Notes: generated by a model from the sequence alone, not told the origin. Shown: positions 8,579-18,592, counted from the first letter of the stretch. The stretch is DNA of 64,000 nt from Candidatus Omnitrophota bacterium (GCA_023818965.1 JAMWCD010000009.1:23611-87610); one strand, 5' to 3'. Made by a program: numbers and translations.

Positions 8579-9331
8579 TCAGCGGTAGAGGTTAATGGGC
8601 TGGAAACTTCTCCCAATACTGCTCATATATCCTTCACTCTGACTTTCAAGCAAAGAATTTTCTTTCGATACATCTGGTTTTGCCTTACCTGAAGCAACAA
8701 GAAGTTTTGCTTTTTTCAGGTATGTCTTGGACAGTTTATAATTGACATCAGGAGTATCACCATCAACTGTCTTCTTTGATGTAAGCGCTGCAAGTTCAAG
8801 CAATACTGTATATTCATCCTGATAAGTTTTACGCAATAATCTATCCCATCGGGCAGCAATTTCAGGATATCTTGGAATTGTTTTTAACTGATTTCTTAAA
8901 TATGAATGAGCATAGATATCGTGAATTTTTTCAAGGCGTGAAAGTTTTGCTGATACAATTGCAAGATTCATTTCATATAAAATCTTATCAATTTCATCAG
9001 CAGGTAAATTATAGGCAAGTGCCAGTTTTCTTGCTTGGTCAGCCAGTTCCCTGACACGTGCATAATTTTTCTTTGCCAGTTCCTGCCTCATCAGGGCAAT
9101 GAGTTCAGAAAATTTTTGTTTTGCCTGTTCAAGTTCTTTCTTTTTCTGCTCTTCTTCCATCTGTTTTTTCCTCAATTCTTCTTCCTTTGCCTTCTGCTCA
9201 GCCAGATGTTTTTGATAAGCCACATATTTACTGTATCCAGTATAACCACCGCCAGCAATAAGAACAAAAGCAATCAAAAGTATCAGAAGTTTTTTCTTTG
9301 ATTTTTTCTTTGAATTCTTTTTGTTCGCCAT
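8579..9331 (-). CDS. Membrane-anchored coiled-coil protein of unknown function
   Basis: A 250-residue protein: a strongly basic N-terminus (MANKKNSKKKSKKK), one transmembrane helix (about 15-35), a charged Lys/Glu/Gln coiled coil (about 38-85) and a helical C-terminal half without a recognised domain. It should sit in the inner membrane with the coiled coil outside. It separates trpA (23 bases upstream) from hom (4 bases downstream). No Shine-Dalgarno site precedes the ATG; instead a TATAAT box ends six bases before it. Why such a gene lies between two amino-acid pathways is unclear. A TolA-like or structural envelope role is possible but unsupported. Confidence 0.65.
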   Translation of the reverse strand: MANKKNSKKKSKKKLLILLIAFVLIAGGGYTGYSKYVAYQKHLAEQKAKEEELRKKQMEEEQKKKELEQAKQKFSELIALMRQELAKKNYARVRELADQARKLALAYNLPADEIDKILYEMNLAIVSAKLSRLEKIHDIYAHSYLRNQLKTIPRYPEIAARWDRLLRKTYQDEYTVLLELAALTSKKTVDGDTPDVNYKLSKTYLKKAKLLVASGKAKPDVSKENSLLESQSEGYMSSIGRSFQPINLYR

Positions 9332-9337
9332 ATTCTT

Positions 9338-9365
9338 ATTATACAGGGAAATTATTACAGGTCAA
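9338..9365 (-). promoter_or_regulatory. Promoter immediately before the start codon (possible leaderless transcript)
   Basis: On the minus strand TTGACC (9365-9360) and TATAAT (9343-9338) are 16 bases apart. The -10 box ends six bases before the ATG at 9331, so transcription is expected at or beside the start codon. This could give a leaderless mRNA for the coiled-coil membrane gene and an internal promoter for hom-thrB inside the trp block. Confidence 0.45.
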
Positions 9366-10146
9366 ACGAAGATTTCAAAATCTGTTGAAATTCCTTAAGT
9401 GTTTCAAGCAATGATTCAGTGTTTCCATCCATAATTTCCTTCATAACATAACTACCAATAATAACTGCATCTGCACAACATTTCAATCGTTCAATCTGTT
9501 TTTTATTTGAAATTCCAAATCCAACAGCAACAGGAACTTTTGATTCTTTTCTTAAACTGGCTACATCCCGATATGTACTTTCAGGTAAAACATCTCTTGC
9601 ACCCGTGACACCATGAACAGCAATATAATAAACAAAACCCGTTGCATGTTTTAAAATTTTCTTTCTTCTTTCAGGAGAAGTTGTTGAACTGATAAAAGAA
9701 ACAAGGTCAATTGAAATTTTTTTTAATTCACCTGTAAGTGGTTTTGATTCTTCAAATGGCAGGTCAGGAACAATAACACCTGATACTCCAGAATCACTAC
9801 AGTCATGTGCGAATTTTTCAAGCCCGTATTTGTAAACAGGATTATAGTAAGTCATTAACAAATAAGGAATCTGAATTTTTGATTTCAGGTTCTGGCATAA
9901 CTGAAAAACAGATTTCAGATTTATTTTGTTTTCAAGTGCTTTCTGGGATGCCTGCTGAATTACAGGACCATCTGCAATCGGGTCAGAAAAAGGAACTCCA
10001 ATTTCAACAAAATCAATACCTGCATTTTCAAGTTTTACAATAAATTCCTCTGTAAAATTTATGTCAGGACACCCAGCAGTAACATATATGATCAAACCTG
10101 TCCTTTTTTCTTTTTTCAGTTGATTGAATTTTTCCTTAATTTTCAT
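9355..10146 (-). CDS. trpA: Tryptophan synthase alpha subunit
   Basis: Cleaves indole-3-glycerol phosphate to indole and glyceraldehyde 3-phosphate and passes indole to TrpB. The TIM barrel of 263 residues has the catalytic Glu and Asp in [15 protein letters not shown], the loop [13 protein letters not shown] and the C-terminal phosphate site ([12 protein letters not shown]). Its ATG overlaps the trpB stop by four bases, the usual coupling for this two-subunit complex. It is the last trp gene of the operon. Confidence 0.96.
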   Translation of the reverse strand: MKIKEKFNQLKKEKRTGLIIYVTAGCPDINFTEEFIVKLENAGIDFVEIGVPFSDPIADGPVIQQASQKALENKINLKSVFQLCQNLKSKIQIPYLLMTYYNPVYKYGLEKFAHDCSDSGVSGVIVPDLPFEESKPLTGELKKISIDLVSFISSTTSPERRKKILKHATGFVYYIAVHGVTGARDVLPESTYRDVASLRKESKVPVAVGFGISNKKQIERLKCCADAVIIGSYVMKEIMDGNTESLLETLKEFQQILKSSFDL

Positions 10147-11333
10147 AATTGTGCCCCTTCAATCTTTGCCACCTCATTAACATCCTTATCTCCCCTGCCT
10201 GATAGACATACAACAACAATGTCATCTGACTTAAACCTTTTCTTATTTTCAATCAAATAGGCAAGAGCATGTGCTGATTCAAGTGCAGGAATAATTCCCT
10301 CTGTTTCACTCAACAAATGAAATGCACGAAGAACCTGTTCGTCAGTAGCAGCGTGATATTCAGCCCTTCCTGTGTCCTTATAAAAACTGTGCTCTGGACC
10401 TGTCCCTGGATAATCAAGTCCGGCAGAAATTGAATGGGTTGGATGAATCTGACCATCATCATCCTGAAGGACATAACTGAAATTTCCATGTAATATCCCG
10501 GGGCTGCCTTTACACAAAGTTGCTGAATGATATTCTGTTTCAAGACCCTTGCCTGCTGCTTCAACACCAATAAATTTGACACTGGTATCATGATAGAAAG
10601 GGTAAAATAAACCAATGCTATTGCTTCCACCACCCACACAAGCAATAAGGTAATCAGGTAATCTTTTTTCAATTTTCAGAATCTGTTTCTTTGTTTCTTT
10701 CCCGATAACTGATTGAAAATCCCTCACCATCACAGGAAATGGATGAAATCCGACAACGCTTCCTATTACATAATGAGTATTGTGAAAACTTGAAATCCAG
10801 TCGCGCATTGCTTCATTAATTGCATCCTTTAATGTTCTGCTTCCTGATTTCACACTGATAACCCTTGCTCCAAGCAATTTCATTCTATAAACATTCAGTG
10901 CCTGTCTCTGAGTATCAATTTCCCCCATATAGACATCGCATTCAAGTTTGAATAATGCTGCTGTTGTTGCAGTGGCAACACCGTGTTGGCCTGCGCCTGT
11001 TTCAGCAATCACACGGCTTTTGCCCATCTTTTTTGCAAGAAGTGCCTGTCCCAGGGTATTATTGATTTTATGAGCACCGGTGAATGCAAGGTCTTCTCTT
11101 TTTAAATAAACCTTGCAACCAACGAGTTTAGAAAAATCTTTTGCAAAGTACAGTGGTGTTGGTCTACCAGCATAATTATTCAGATAATAGTTCAACTCTT
11201 TTTTAAATTCCCTACTTTTCCCTATTGTGTAATATGCATGTTCAAGTTGCTGTATGGGTGCCATCAATGTTTCTGGAGCAAATTTCCCACCATAAATTCC
11301 AAATCTTCCATGTCTATCAGGCATCTTTTTCAT
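10143..11333 (-). CDS. trpB: Tryptophan synthase beta subunit (TrpB1 type)
   Basis: PLP enzyme that condenses indole with serine. The 396-residue length and motifs are of the TrpB1 class that pairs with TrpA: the PLP lysine in [12 protein letters not shown], the catalytic Glu in [10 protein letters not shown], and the phosphate cup [10 protein letters not shown]. It overlaps trpF upstream by 17 bases (or 8 if the second Met, MPDRHG, is used) and trpA downstream by four. A second, TrpB2-type gene lies two genes upstream in the same operon. Confidence 0.96.
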   Translation of the reverse strand: MKKMPDRHGRFGIYGGKFAPETLMAPIQQLEHAYYTIGKSREFKKELNYYLNNYAGRPTPLYFAKDFSKLVGCKVYLKREDLAFTGAHKINNTLGQALLAKKMGKSRVIAETGAGQHGVATATTAALFKLECDVYMGEIDTQRQALNVYRMKLLGARVISVKSGSRTLKDAINEAMRDWISSFHNTHYVIGSVVGFHPFPVMVRDFQSVIGKETKKQILKIEKRLPDYLIACVGGGSNSIGLFYPFYHDTSVKFIGVEAAGKGLETEYHSATLCKGSPGILHGNFSYVLQDDDGQIHPTHSISAGLDYPGTGPEHSFYKDTGRAEYHAATDEQVLRAFHLLSETEGIIPALESAHALAYLIENKKRFKSDDIVVVCLSGRGDKDVNEVAKIEGAQL

Positions 11334-11952
11334 TTAACCTTCCTATTTTTGAAAGCAGACATTTTATTTTATTTTTATCCTTAATTCCAGGAGAAATCTC
11401 AACACCTGATGCAACATCAATACCATAGATGTTTGTTAAAAAAACAATTTTTTCAACATTATCAGGATTTACACCCCCTGCAATAAATGTTTTCTTTAAA
11501 ACTTCTCCTGCTTTATCAAGAATCTTCCAGTCAAAAATTTTTCCTGTTCCACCGAATTGCCTTTCATCAAAGGAGTCAAAAATAAAATAATCAGCATCAA
11601 AATCATTTATATTTTCAGGAATACTACCCTTTATCCTGAATGCCTGGATGATAATGAGTCCGGGAAATTCTCTTTTGATTTTATTGCAAAAAACTGGTGA
11701 TTGTTCACTGTGAATCTGAATACCATCAAGTCCACAAAATTCAACAATTTTCTTTATAGAGTCAAGATCATTTTCTACAAAAACACCAATGGTCTTTATT
11801 TTCTTTAATTCTGAGATAATGAATTTTGCGCTTTCAGGTTTTATGAACCTTTTACTACCTGAATAAAAATTAAACCCGAGGTAATCAATACCCAGTTTCT
11901 CACAAATTATTGCATCTTCTTTTCGGGTAATTCCACAAATTTTGACTTTCAT
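11317..11952 (-). CDS. trpF: Phosphoribosylanthranilate isomerase
   Basis: Amadori rearrangement of phosphoribosyl anthranilate to CdRP. A complete 211-residue barrel begins [14 protein letters not shown] with the catalytic Cys in KICGIT. The acid is in YFIFDSFDE, and the phosphate site is at the C-terminus ([20 protein letters not shown]). The ATG shares one base with the trpB2 stop (TAATG). The enzyme is a separate protein rather than a TrpC-TrpF fusion. Confidence 0.95.
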   Translation of the reverse strand: MKVKICGITRKEDAIICEKLGIDYLGFNFYSGSKRFIKPESAKFIISELKKIKTIGVFVENDLDSIKKIVEFCGLDGIQIHSEQSPVFCNKIKREFPGLIIIQAFRIKGSIPENINDFDADYFIFDSFDERQFGGTGKIFDWKILDKAGEVLKKTFIAGGVNPDNVEKIVFLTNIYGIDVASGVEISPGIKDKNKIKCLLSKIGRLNEKDA

Positions 11953-13313
11953 TAAAATTTCGGCAATTTTTCAAGGGCTTCTTTAATCTTTTCTTCTGGA
12001 TATTCATAATCCTGCAATTTCCCCTGCAAATATGCATCATAGGCAGATAAATCAAAATGTCCATGCCCGCTGAAATTGAAAACAATGCACTTGCTCTCGC
12101 CTGTTTCAGCACATTTTTTTGCCTCATCAATGACGACCCTGATGGCATGTGATGTTTCAGGTGCTGGAACAAAACCTTCAGTACGTGCAAAAGTCACAGC
12201 AGCCTCAAATGCCTTTGTCTGGGGCACAGCAACAGCCCTGATAATCTTTTTATCAATGAGTAAACTGATAATGGGAGCAAGTCCATGATATCTCAGTCCA
12301 CCTGCATGAATTCCAGGTGGAACAAAATCATGTCCAAGGGTCAACATTTTAAGTAAAGGTGTCATACCTGATGTATCACCATAGTCATATCTATAAGGTC
12401 CTTTTGTCATTGTTGGACATGCTGTTGGCTCAACCCCTATAACATCAACATTGCTGTTTCCTTTGATTTTATCTCTCACAAATGGAAGCACAAGTCCTGC
12501 AAAATTACTTCCACCACCAACACAACCAACAAGTACATCCGGCTTTTCACCAATAAGCGAAAGTTGTTTCTGGGTTTCAAGACCAACAATTGTTTGATGT
12601 AAAAGTACATGATTCAAAACACTTCCCAGACTGTATTTTGTTCCATGACTACTCACAGTATCTTCTATTGCTTCTGAGATTGCAATGCCCAAACTTCCAG
12701 GATGTTCTGGATTTTCCTTCAAAAGTTTTCTTCCATAGTTTGTGTTTTCACTCGGTGATGGATAAATTGATGCATTCCACGTTTGCATCAAAATTCTTCT
12801 GTATGGTTTTTGCTGATAACTCACCCTTACCATATAAACAACGCATTCAAGGCCAAAGAGATTACACGCAAAAGCAAGGGCACTTCCCCATTGACCTGCA
12901 CCTGTTTCTGTACACAATCTCTTCACACCCTCTTTTTTGTTATAATATGCCTGTGCAACTGCAGTATTTGGTTTATGACTTCCTGGAGGACTTACACTTT
13001 CATTTTTAAAATAAATTCTTGCAGGTGTTTTCAAAAATTTCTCAAGGGATGTAGCCCTGTGTAAAGGTGTTGGCCTCCAGATTTTATAAATGGATTTTAT
13101 CTCTTCTGGAATTTCAATCCATGTTTCAGGAGACATCTCCTGTTTCAACAATGATTCTGGGAATATGGCAAGCAGAACCTGTGGTTCAACTGGTTTACCT
13201 GTTCTCGGATCAAGTGGCGGTGGAAGTTGTTCTGGCAAATCAGGCAAAATATTATACCATGCTGAAGGCAATTCTTTTTCACTCAAAAGAATTTTTCTTT
13301 CATCCATTTTCAA
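11952..13313 (-). CDS. trpB: TrpB2-type tryptophan synthase beta-like PLP enzyme
   Basis: A 453-residue member of the TrpB2 group, recognisable by its extended N-terminus ([20 protein letters not shown]), the PLP lysine context [17 protein letters not shown], the motif [16 protein letters not shown] and the phosphate cup [10 protein letters not shown]. TrpB2 proteins make tryptophan from indole and serine but usually do not bind TrpA; they are thought to salvage indole or to act with other partners. Here it sits inside the trp operon beside trpF, together with a normal trpB. It overlaps trpC by 14 bases. The choice between MKMDERK and MDERK as start is open. Confidence 0.93.
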   Translation of the reverse strand: MKMDERKILLSEKELPSAWYNILPDLPEQLPPPLDPRTGKPVEPQVLLAIFPESLLKQEMSPETWIEIPEEIKSIYKIWRPTPLHRATSLEKFLKTPARIYFKNESVSPPGSHKPNTAVAQAYYNKKEGVKRLCTETGAGQWGSALAFACNLFGLECVVYMVRVSYQQKPYRRILMQTWNASIYPSPSENTNYGRKLLKENPEHPGSLGIAISEAIEDTVSSHGTKYSLGSVLNHVLLHQTIVGLETQKQLSLIGEKPDVLVGCVGGGSNFAGLVLPFVRDKIKGNSNVDVIGVEPTACPTMTKGPYRYDYGDTSGMTPLLKMLTLGHDFVPPGIHAGGLRYHGLAPIISLLIDKKIIRAVAVPQTKAFEAAVTFARTEGFVPAPETSHAIRVVIDEAKKCAETGESKCIVFNFSGHGHFDLSAYDAYLQGKLQDYEYPEEKIKEALEKLPKF

Positions 13314-14094
13314 TCTCCTGTAAAAGTTTTTTCAGTGCCATTGCTGGTGACTTTGAACGAAGCAGATATTCTCCAATCAAAGCACCTTTTGCACCTGCCT
13401 TATAAACTGCTAACAGGTCGTTTTTATTTTTTATACCGCTTTCTGCTATGACAGGTATTTTAACGCCTTTTGCCATAGAAATCAAACGAATTGTGGAATT
13501 ATGGTTTATTGAAAGTGTATCAAGGTCTCTGCTGTTTATTCCAAGCAGTACATTATGCTGATTTGGAACAATGTTAAAAAATCTTTCCATTTCCTTTTCA
13601 TTATGAATTTCACATAAAACCTCAAGACCAAGCCCTGTTACAAGATTGAACAGGGATATAAATTGTTCATCTGAAAGAATTCTCAAAATCAAAAGTATGC
13701 AATCAGCCCCGTATTTTTTTGCTTCATACACCTGATATTCATCAATGAAAAAATCCTTTGCCAAAACAGGTAAATGTGTTGACTGTTTTACAATCGTCAG
13801 ATGCTTCACTGAACCAAGAAAATATTTATCTTCAGTAAGAACCGATATCGCAGAAGCACCGCCTTTTTCGTATGAAATCGCCAGAGAACCAGGATTGTAT
13901 CTTTTCTTTAACACCCCTGCTGATGGTGATGCCTTTTTTGTCTCTGCTATGATAATAAATGATTTTTTTTGCGTCTGACTTGTAATAGACCTCAATGTAA
14001 GATTACTGATACTATCTTTCAATAAATCCAGTGGCACCCTGTTTTTCTTGATTCCAATTAAAAATTTTTTATATTCAATAATTTCATTGAGCAT
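13300..14094 (-). CDS. trpC: Indole-3-glycerol phosphate synthase
   Basis: Ring closure of CdRP to indole-3-glycerol phosphate. I start it at [13 protein letters not shown] (264 residues), the usual beginning for the family, because AGAAGG lies at ideal distance upstream; an ATG 45 bases earlier (14139) would overlap the TPR gene by 56 bases and has a poorer site. Motifs: substrate lysine in [25 protein letters not shown], the catalytic Glu region [19 protein letters not shown] and VIAESGI. It overlaps the preceding TPR gene by 11 bases. Confidence 0.94.
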   Translation of the reverse strand: MLNEIIEYKKFLIGIKKNRVPLDLLKDSISNLTLRSITSQTQKKSFIIIAETKKASPSAGVLKKRYNPGSLAISYEKGGASAISVLTEDKYFLGSVKHLTIVKQSTHLPVLAKDFFIDEYQVYEAKKYGADCILLILRILSDEQFISLFNLVTGLGLEVLCEIHNEKEMERFFNIVPNQHNVLLGINSRDLDTLSINHNSTIRLISMAKGVKIPVIAESGIKNKNDLLAVYKAGAKGALIGEYLLRSKSPAMALKKLLQEIENG

Positions 14095-14737
14095 TTGCCT
14101 TCTGCTTTTCAAGGTTTGTGATAAATCTTTCTGCAACATATTTCATCTCAGGAAACTTATATTTTATTTCTTTCCATTGTTTTATTGCATCATCAATCCT
14201 TCCAAGTTTTTCAAGTACATGAGCCCTTGTGTTTTCAACATAAAATGGATGTTCATAATTGATTGCGCTATCAAGATATTTTAAAGATGTTTCAAAATCA
14301 CCCCACATATAATAAACCCAGGCAATTTCCCAGTACAACCTGTATGTTTCAGGATTATATTTTAATCCTTCCTTCAGGAAATCAAGCCCTTTCATTTTTA
14401 TCTTTTTTCTTTCTGAAGGACTTTTTGACGGAGCAATACAATTAATGAGAAACCATCCACCTGTAGCCCATGCTTCTTCATCATAAGGATCAAGGCAGGT
14501 AACAAGATAAAACAAAGGAAATATTTTTTCGTATTTGCCACTATGCCATAACTGGTCAATTTTTAAATTAATGATATTAATCACAGGTTCCTGGTGATTT
14601 GTTATATCAAGAAGCTGGATCGCAATAAGTTCGGGTTGAGCATAGACCATGATCGGGAAAAAAATAAAGACAATGAAAATTCTATTGATTTTTCGAAAAA
14701 TTGATGATTTTTTCAAGTTGATTGATACAGTGTCCAC
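14084..14737 (-). CDS. Secreted TPR-like protein embedded in the trp operon
   Basis: A 217-residue protein beginning at a GTG that follows an excellent AGGAGG site by nine bases, although this makes it overlap trpD by 56 bases. After a polar start there is a signal-type helix (RIFIVFIFFPIMVYA, about residues 19-33), then helical pairs of TPR type (YNPETYRLYWEIAWVYYMWG; EHPFYVENTRAHVLEKLG). It should be periplasmic or anchored outside the inner membrane. No link with tryptophan synthesis is evident; overlaps on both sides show it is co-translated with trpD and trpC. Confidence 0.7.
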   Translation of the reverse strand: MDTVSINLKKSSIFRKINRIFIVFIFFPIMVYAQPELIAIQLLDITNHQEPVINIINLKIDQLWHSGKYEKIFPLFYLVTCLDPYDEEAWATGGWFLINCIAPSKSPSERKKIKMKGLDFLKEGLKYNPETYRLYWEIAWVYYMWGDFETSLKYLDSAINYEHPFYVENTRAHVLEKLGRIDDAIKQWKEIKYKFPEMKYVAERFITNLEKQKANAQ

Positions 14738-15701
14738 TGTCTATTGCCTCCTGCGCCTTTTCTATTCCATGTTTTATGTCTTTTGATATACCTGCAAGAT
14801 AAAGCAATCCTGCAACATTAAAAACTACTGCATCCCTTTTTGCTCCAAAATGTTTACCTGAAATAATTGATTTCAGGATTTCAGCATTTTCTTGTGGTGT
14901 ACCACCTTTAATATCCTCTAAGGTTGCTTTTTTTAAACCAAACTGTTCTGGATGAATAACAAATCTTTCTTTTTTCCCTGAACAAATAGAAACAACTATT
15001 GTGTTTCCTGTGATGGAGATCTCGTCTGTACCATCTTCTCCATAAAAAATCCAGGCATTCTTTACATTAAAACTTGCAATAACATCAGGGACAATATCAA
15101 GCAAATGTTTACTTCCAACACCAAGTATCTGAACATTTGCACCTGCTGGATTGCAAAGTGGTCCCAGTATATTGAAAATTGTTCTGAAACCAAGTTCCTT
15201 TCTGACACCAGCAACATTTCTCATTGCAGGATGATACAGTGGAGCGAAAAGGAAAGTAAAATTAATTTCTTTCAGCATTTTCTCTGCTTTTTCAGGTGAA
15301 ATTTCTATGTTCATTCCAAGATTCTCGAGAACATCAGCACTACCACTTTTACTTGAGACAGCCCTGTTTCCGTGTTTTGCAACCTTCACTCCACAGGTAG
15401 AGGCAACAATTGCTGCAGCAGTTGAAATATTGAAAGTACCTGAATAATCCCCTCCTGTACCACAGGTATCAGCAACGATACCTTCTGTATGAACCTTTAA
15501 ACATTTTTCTCTCATAGCCATTACTGCTCCACAAACAATCTCTTTTGTTTCACCTGTTATTCTTAAAGCAGTAAGAAAACTTCCCACAATCACAGGTGAT
15601 ACCTTGCCTTCCATAATTTCACGAAATGCATCAGCCGACTCCTCCACTGATATCTGTTGTCTTTCAAGAATTTTTCGTAAAGTTTCTTCTATCTTCATCA
15701 T
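14682..15701 (-). CDS. trpD: Anthranilate phosphoribosyltransferase
   Basis: Transfers phosphoribose from PRPP to anthranilate. The glycine-rich PRPP motif GTGGDYSGTFNIST, the anthranilate-site segment VAKHGNRAVSSKSGSAD and LFAPLYHPAMRNV are all present. The start MMKIEET at 15701 gives 339 residues and a clean ATGA overlap with the trpG stop; an ATG six bases earlier (15707) is also possible. It is not fused to TrpG. Confidence 0.95.
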   Translation of the reverse strand: MMKIEETLRKILERQQISVEESADAFREIMEGKVSPVIVGSFLTALRITGETKEIVCGAVMAMREKCLKVHTEGIVADTCGTGGDYSGTFNISTAAAIVASTCGVKVAKHGNRAVSSKSGSADVLENLGMNIEISPEKAEKMLKEINFTFLFAPLYHPAMRNVAGVRKELGFRTIFNILGPLCNPAGANVQILGVGSKHLLDIVPDVIASFNVKNAWIFYGEDGTDEISITGNTIVVSICSGKKERFVIHPEQFGLKKATLEDIKGGTPQENAEILKSIISGKHFGAKRDAVVFNVAGLLYLAGISKDIKHGIEKAQEAIDSGHCINQLEKIINFSKNQ

Positions 15702-16267
15702 AGGCATAAGAAATTTTCAAGAATTTTTTTACCGTAATTTGTCAGCACTGACTCAGGATGAAATTGCACGCCATAAATATCATAATTTTTGTGTTTCACA
15801 CCCATAATCTCACCATCATCACTCCATGCAGTTATTTCAAGAACTGATGGAATACTTTTCTTCTCAATCACAAGGGAATGATATCTTGTTGCTGAAAATG
15901 GATTTGGAATATCCTTGAAAATATGTTCACCCCTGTGATAGATTAACGATGTTTTTCCATGCATTAAGAATTTTGCACCAACAATTTTCCCGCCATAGAG
16001 ATAACCAATGCACTGATGACCGAGACAAACACCAAGAACAGGTTTTTTCCCTTCAAATGTTTTGATCAGTTCAACAGAAATTCCTGCGTTTTCAGGCCTT
16101 CCTGGTCCAGGTGAAATCACAATTTTATCAAATTTTTGTTTCAAAATTTTTCCTATGGTTATCCTGTCATTTCTGAAAACAATCACCTTGCAACCCAGAT
16201 CCCCAAAGTACTGGACAAGATTATAGGTGAATGAATCATAATTATCAATCATCAGTATTGTCTGCAT
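15698..16267 (-). CDS. trpG: Anthranilate synthase component II (glutamine amidotransferase)
   Basis: Supplies ammonia from glutamine to TrpE. A class I amidotransferase of 189 residues with the nucleophile Cys in GVCLGHQCIGYLYGG, the oxyanion segment SPGPGRPENAG and the catalytic His-Glu in QFHPESVLTNYG. It is the first gene of the trp block, with a strong GGAGG site five bases before its ATG and a promoter at 16284-16312. Its partner trpE lies 25 kb away at 41883-43370. Confidence 0.96.
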   Translation of the reverse strand: MQTILMIDNYDSFTYNLVQYFGDLGCKVIVFRNDRITIGKILKQKFDKIVISPGPGRPENAGISVELIKTFEGKKPVLGVCLGHQCIGYLYGGKIVGAKFLMHGKTSLIYHRGEHIFKDIPNPFSATRYHSLVIEKKSIPSVLEITAWSDDGEIMGVKHKNYDIYGVQFHPESVLTNYGKKILENFLCL

Positions 16268-16283
16268 AATTTCCTCCTTTTAT

Positions 16284-16312
16284 ATTATGCCAGATAAAAC
16301 GAATAAAAACAA
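16284..16312 (-). promoter_or_regulatory. Promoter of the trp block
   Basis: On the minus strand TTGTTT (16312-16307) and CATAAT (16289-16284) are 17 bases apart. The leader before trpG would be only about ten bases and consists mostly of the GGAGG site, so there is no room for an attenuator or T-box. Any control would have to act at the promoter. Confidence 0.5.
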
Positions 16313-16319
16313 ATAAAAT

Positions 16320-16348
16320 TTGACTTTTTAAAAATGTCGTGATATAAA
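16320..16348 (+). promoter_or_regulatory. Divergent promoter of the TPR/FecR envelope operon
   Basis: TTGACT (16320-16325) and TATAAA (16343-16348) with a 17-base spacer face right. The -10 box ends five bases before the GTG start at 16354, so transcription is expected at the start codon or a base or two from it, and no Shine-Dalgarno site is present. It lies back to back with the trp promoter, with about eight bases between the two -35 boxes. Confidence 0.5.
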
Positions 16349-16353
16349 AAAAT

Positions 16354-17772
16354 GTGATCAAAAAAAGAGCATGTCTTATTTTAATTTCGCTTCTCATCGC
16401 AGTTGTATCTGTCAGGGCTGATTCTTCACCATGGGAAGAGACATTCAAAGAAGGAGTTCTTCTTCTTGGTGAGGGTAATTACGAACAGGCAAAGGTGCAG
16501 TTTCAAAAGGTTCTTTCTGCCTATCCTCAACACGCTTATAGCCATTATTACCTTGCAAAGGCATTGATGGGTCTTGGCGATTTTGACAAAGCAATTGAAT
16601 CCTTTAGCAAAGCAATTCAACTTGACACTTCCATTGCTGGTGCATATCTTGGAAGAGGAGTTTGCCTGTACAAACTGGGTAAATATAATGAAGCACTCGA
16701 ATCACTGGAACAGGCGATCAAATTGAAACCCGAGTACAGTGAAGCATTCTTTTACAGGGGGCTGATTTACTTCAATCAAAAAAATTATGTATCCTGTTAT
16801 CAAAATCTTCAAAAATGTATTCAATTGAATCCGGACTTTGCATCAAGATGCAGTTATTATATGTCGGTTGCAAAAAAACATATTGCCGGTGAAGTACCGG
16901 CATCTGATTCAAAGATTTCAAAAAACTGGAAATTTTCCTTTACCATTGGAGCAGAATATGATGATAATGTGATTCTTCAACCCGAAAAGGAACCATTACC
17001 AGCAGAAATTTCTCGGAAAGATGACTTTCGCTCACTGGCGCAACTCAGGATTGATTATCAAAAGCGTCTTGAAGAAGGACAGTTTACACTGGCATCATCC
17101 TTTTACCATCTTGCACACCATGAACTTTCTGAGTATGATCTTCTGGGTGGGTCTATTTCTGTTGCATATTCAATGACTGAAAGCAAACTAAATCCTTCTA
17201 TTGAATATGCCTATGATTACTATGTAGTTGGTGGCGACCAGTATTTGGACAAACATTCAATATCTCCTTCTTTGACCATTGCAACAGATAAAAACATAAA
17301 TACTCAAATATACCTGCTTTTTGAAAAAACAAACTTTTTCCCATCTCCAGTTGATAAAGAAGATGACCGCGATAGTTTATCAGGCACAATTGGTTCAAAA
17401 ATTTCTATTCATGGGAAAAATAACAGGTCAGTAAACATTGCAACAGCATACAAGGTAAACAATGCAGATGGTTCAAACTGGGATTATCAAAGTCCACAGA
17501 TATCAGTTCAATTCAACAGTCCTTTTATTTTTAAAAACGGTGATATTTCGCTGACTGCAATGTCAGAATGGCTCTGGTTTGATAACAAAAACTCTTTATA
17601 CAATAAAATCCGCAATGATACAAAAATAACAATCTTGTGTTCCTTAATTTTTCATCTCAGCAAAAACTGGGATGTAACAATGTCTTTTACAAATGTTAGA
17701 AGTATGTCAAATTTAGAAGCATACGACTATAAAAGACATATAACTTCGCTTTCTTTTACAGGTAGATTCTGA
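16354..17772 (+). CDS. TPR protein with C-terminal outer-membrane beta-barrel
   Basis: A 472-residue exported protein. A signal peptide (MIKKRACLILISLLIAVVSVRA) precedes three to four TPR units (about 28-165; for example AYLGRGVCLYKLGKYNEALE) and then a long region of alternating hydrophobic strands (about 190-472) that ends in Phe (LSFTGRF), the usual signature of an outer-membrane barrel. The TPR part would lie in the periplasm and the barrel in the outer membrane, as in secretion or surface-assembly ports. It starts with GTG without a visible binding site, next to a promoter. FecR and surface-protein genes follow, suggesting a role in exporting or anchoring them. Confidence 0.75.
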   Translation: MIKKRACLILISLLIAVVSVRADSSPWEETFKEGVLLLGEGNYEQAKVQFQKVLSAYPQHAYSHYYLAKALMGLGDFDKAIESFSKAIQLDTSIAGAYLGRGVCLYKLGKYNEALESLEQAIKLKPEYSEAFFYRGLIYFNQKNYVSCYQNLQKCIQLNPDFASRCSYYMSVAKKHIAGEVPASDSKISKNWKFSFTIGAEYDDNVILQPEKEPLPAEISRKDDFRSLAQLRIDYQKRLEEGQFTLASSFYHLAHHELSEYDLLGGSISVAYSMTESKLNPSIEYAYDYYVVGGDQYLDKHSISPSLTIATDKNINTQIYLLFEKTNFFPSPVDKEDDRDSLSGTIGSKISIHGKNNRSVNIATAYKVNNADGSNWDYQSPQISVQFNSPFIFKNGDISLTAMSEWLWFDNKNSLYNKIRNDTKITILCSLIFHLSKNWDVTMSFTNVRSMSNLEAYDYKRHITSLSFTGRF

Positions 17773-17782
17773 AGGAGGACAG

Positions 17783-18547
17783 TTGAATAAATTTTTTGTT
17801 TCATTTGCAATTTTCATAGTTATTCTAACATCATATGGATTATCTGCTACACCTGCTGGAACAATTATTGAAATCAAAGGCAATGCTGTAATTCAATCTG
17901 AGCAAAGCTCTGAATGGAGAAAACTTCATCTTAAAGACAGAGTATTTGTTGGGGATGTAATCAAAACAGAAGAAAGAACACGTGTGAAAATTTTCCTTGT
18001 TGATGAGTCAATTATTACCATTGGTCCCAAGACACATTTTAAACTTGACACATTTTCTTTCAATCCATCAAGCAACCAGAGGGAAGCAAATGTAAAACTG
18101 CTTGTGGGTAAAGCACGTTTTAATTTACAGAGAACATTTTCAGAATCTTCCAGATTCAATGTTTCTACCCCAACTGCAATTGCTGGAGTAAAAGGAACAA
18201 ATTTTTTGGTCTGGGTTGTCTCTGATGAATTGACACGTTTTTTTGTCTCTGAAGGAGTGATTAGTATAAGAAACCCAATGCTTGTTGAAGAAATCTTCCT
18301 TGCTTCAGGATTTTTCTCAGAGGTTAAACAAGGACAAGCACCTACTCAACCACAAATTCCTTCTCCTGAACAAATGCAGGAATTCTTTAAAGGTATTTCT
18401 CCTGCAGGAGAAACTGGTGGAATAGAATTTTTGCTTAATAATATCCATGTTAATAGTATCTTCAGGTCAATTATTGAACAAAGAAACACTAAAGATATTC
18501 TCAGGGTTCTTCCAGAACCACCTTCGCCTCCATCAGCCCAGCAATGA
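17783..18547 (+). CDS. FecR-domain secreted protein
   Basis: A 254-residue protein with a signal peptide (to about residue 22) and a FecR domain (about 23-160): GTIIEIKGNAVIQ, the turn RVFVGDVIKTEERTRVKIFL, and VSTPTAIAGVKGTNFLVWV are characteristic. A Pro/Gln-rich C-terminal tail follows. FecR domains of this free secreted type are common in envelope operons with TPR, CHASE2 and adhesin genes and probably bind or sense periplasmic partners. The start is a TTG supported by GGAGG four bases upstream, ten bases after the TPR/barrel gene. Confidence 0.85.
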   Translation: MNKFFVSFAIFIVILTSYGLSATPAGTIIEIKGNAVIQSEQSSEWRKLHLKDRVFVGDVIKTEERTRVKIFLVDESIITIGPKTHFKLDTFSFNPSSNQREANVKLLVGKARFNLQRTFSESSRFNVSTPTAIAGVKGTNFLVWVVSDELTRFFVSEGVISIRNPMLVEEIFLASGFFSEVKQGQAPTQPQIPSPEQMQEFFKGISPAGETGGIEFLLNNIHVNSIFRSIIEQRNTKDILRVLPEPPSPPSAQQ

Positions 18548-18592
18548 TTATCATGAAAGCATAAGAACCCTGAGTTTTTAAGGAGGGAAATA

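Noticed and set aside
16268..16353. T-box, TRAP site or attenuator before trpG
   Set aside because: The inferred leader is only about ten bases and is filled by the ribosome binding site.
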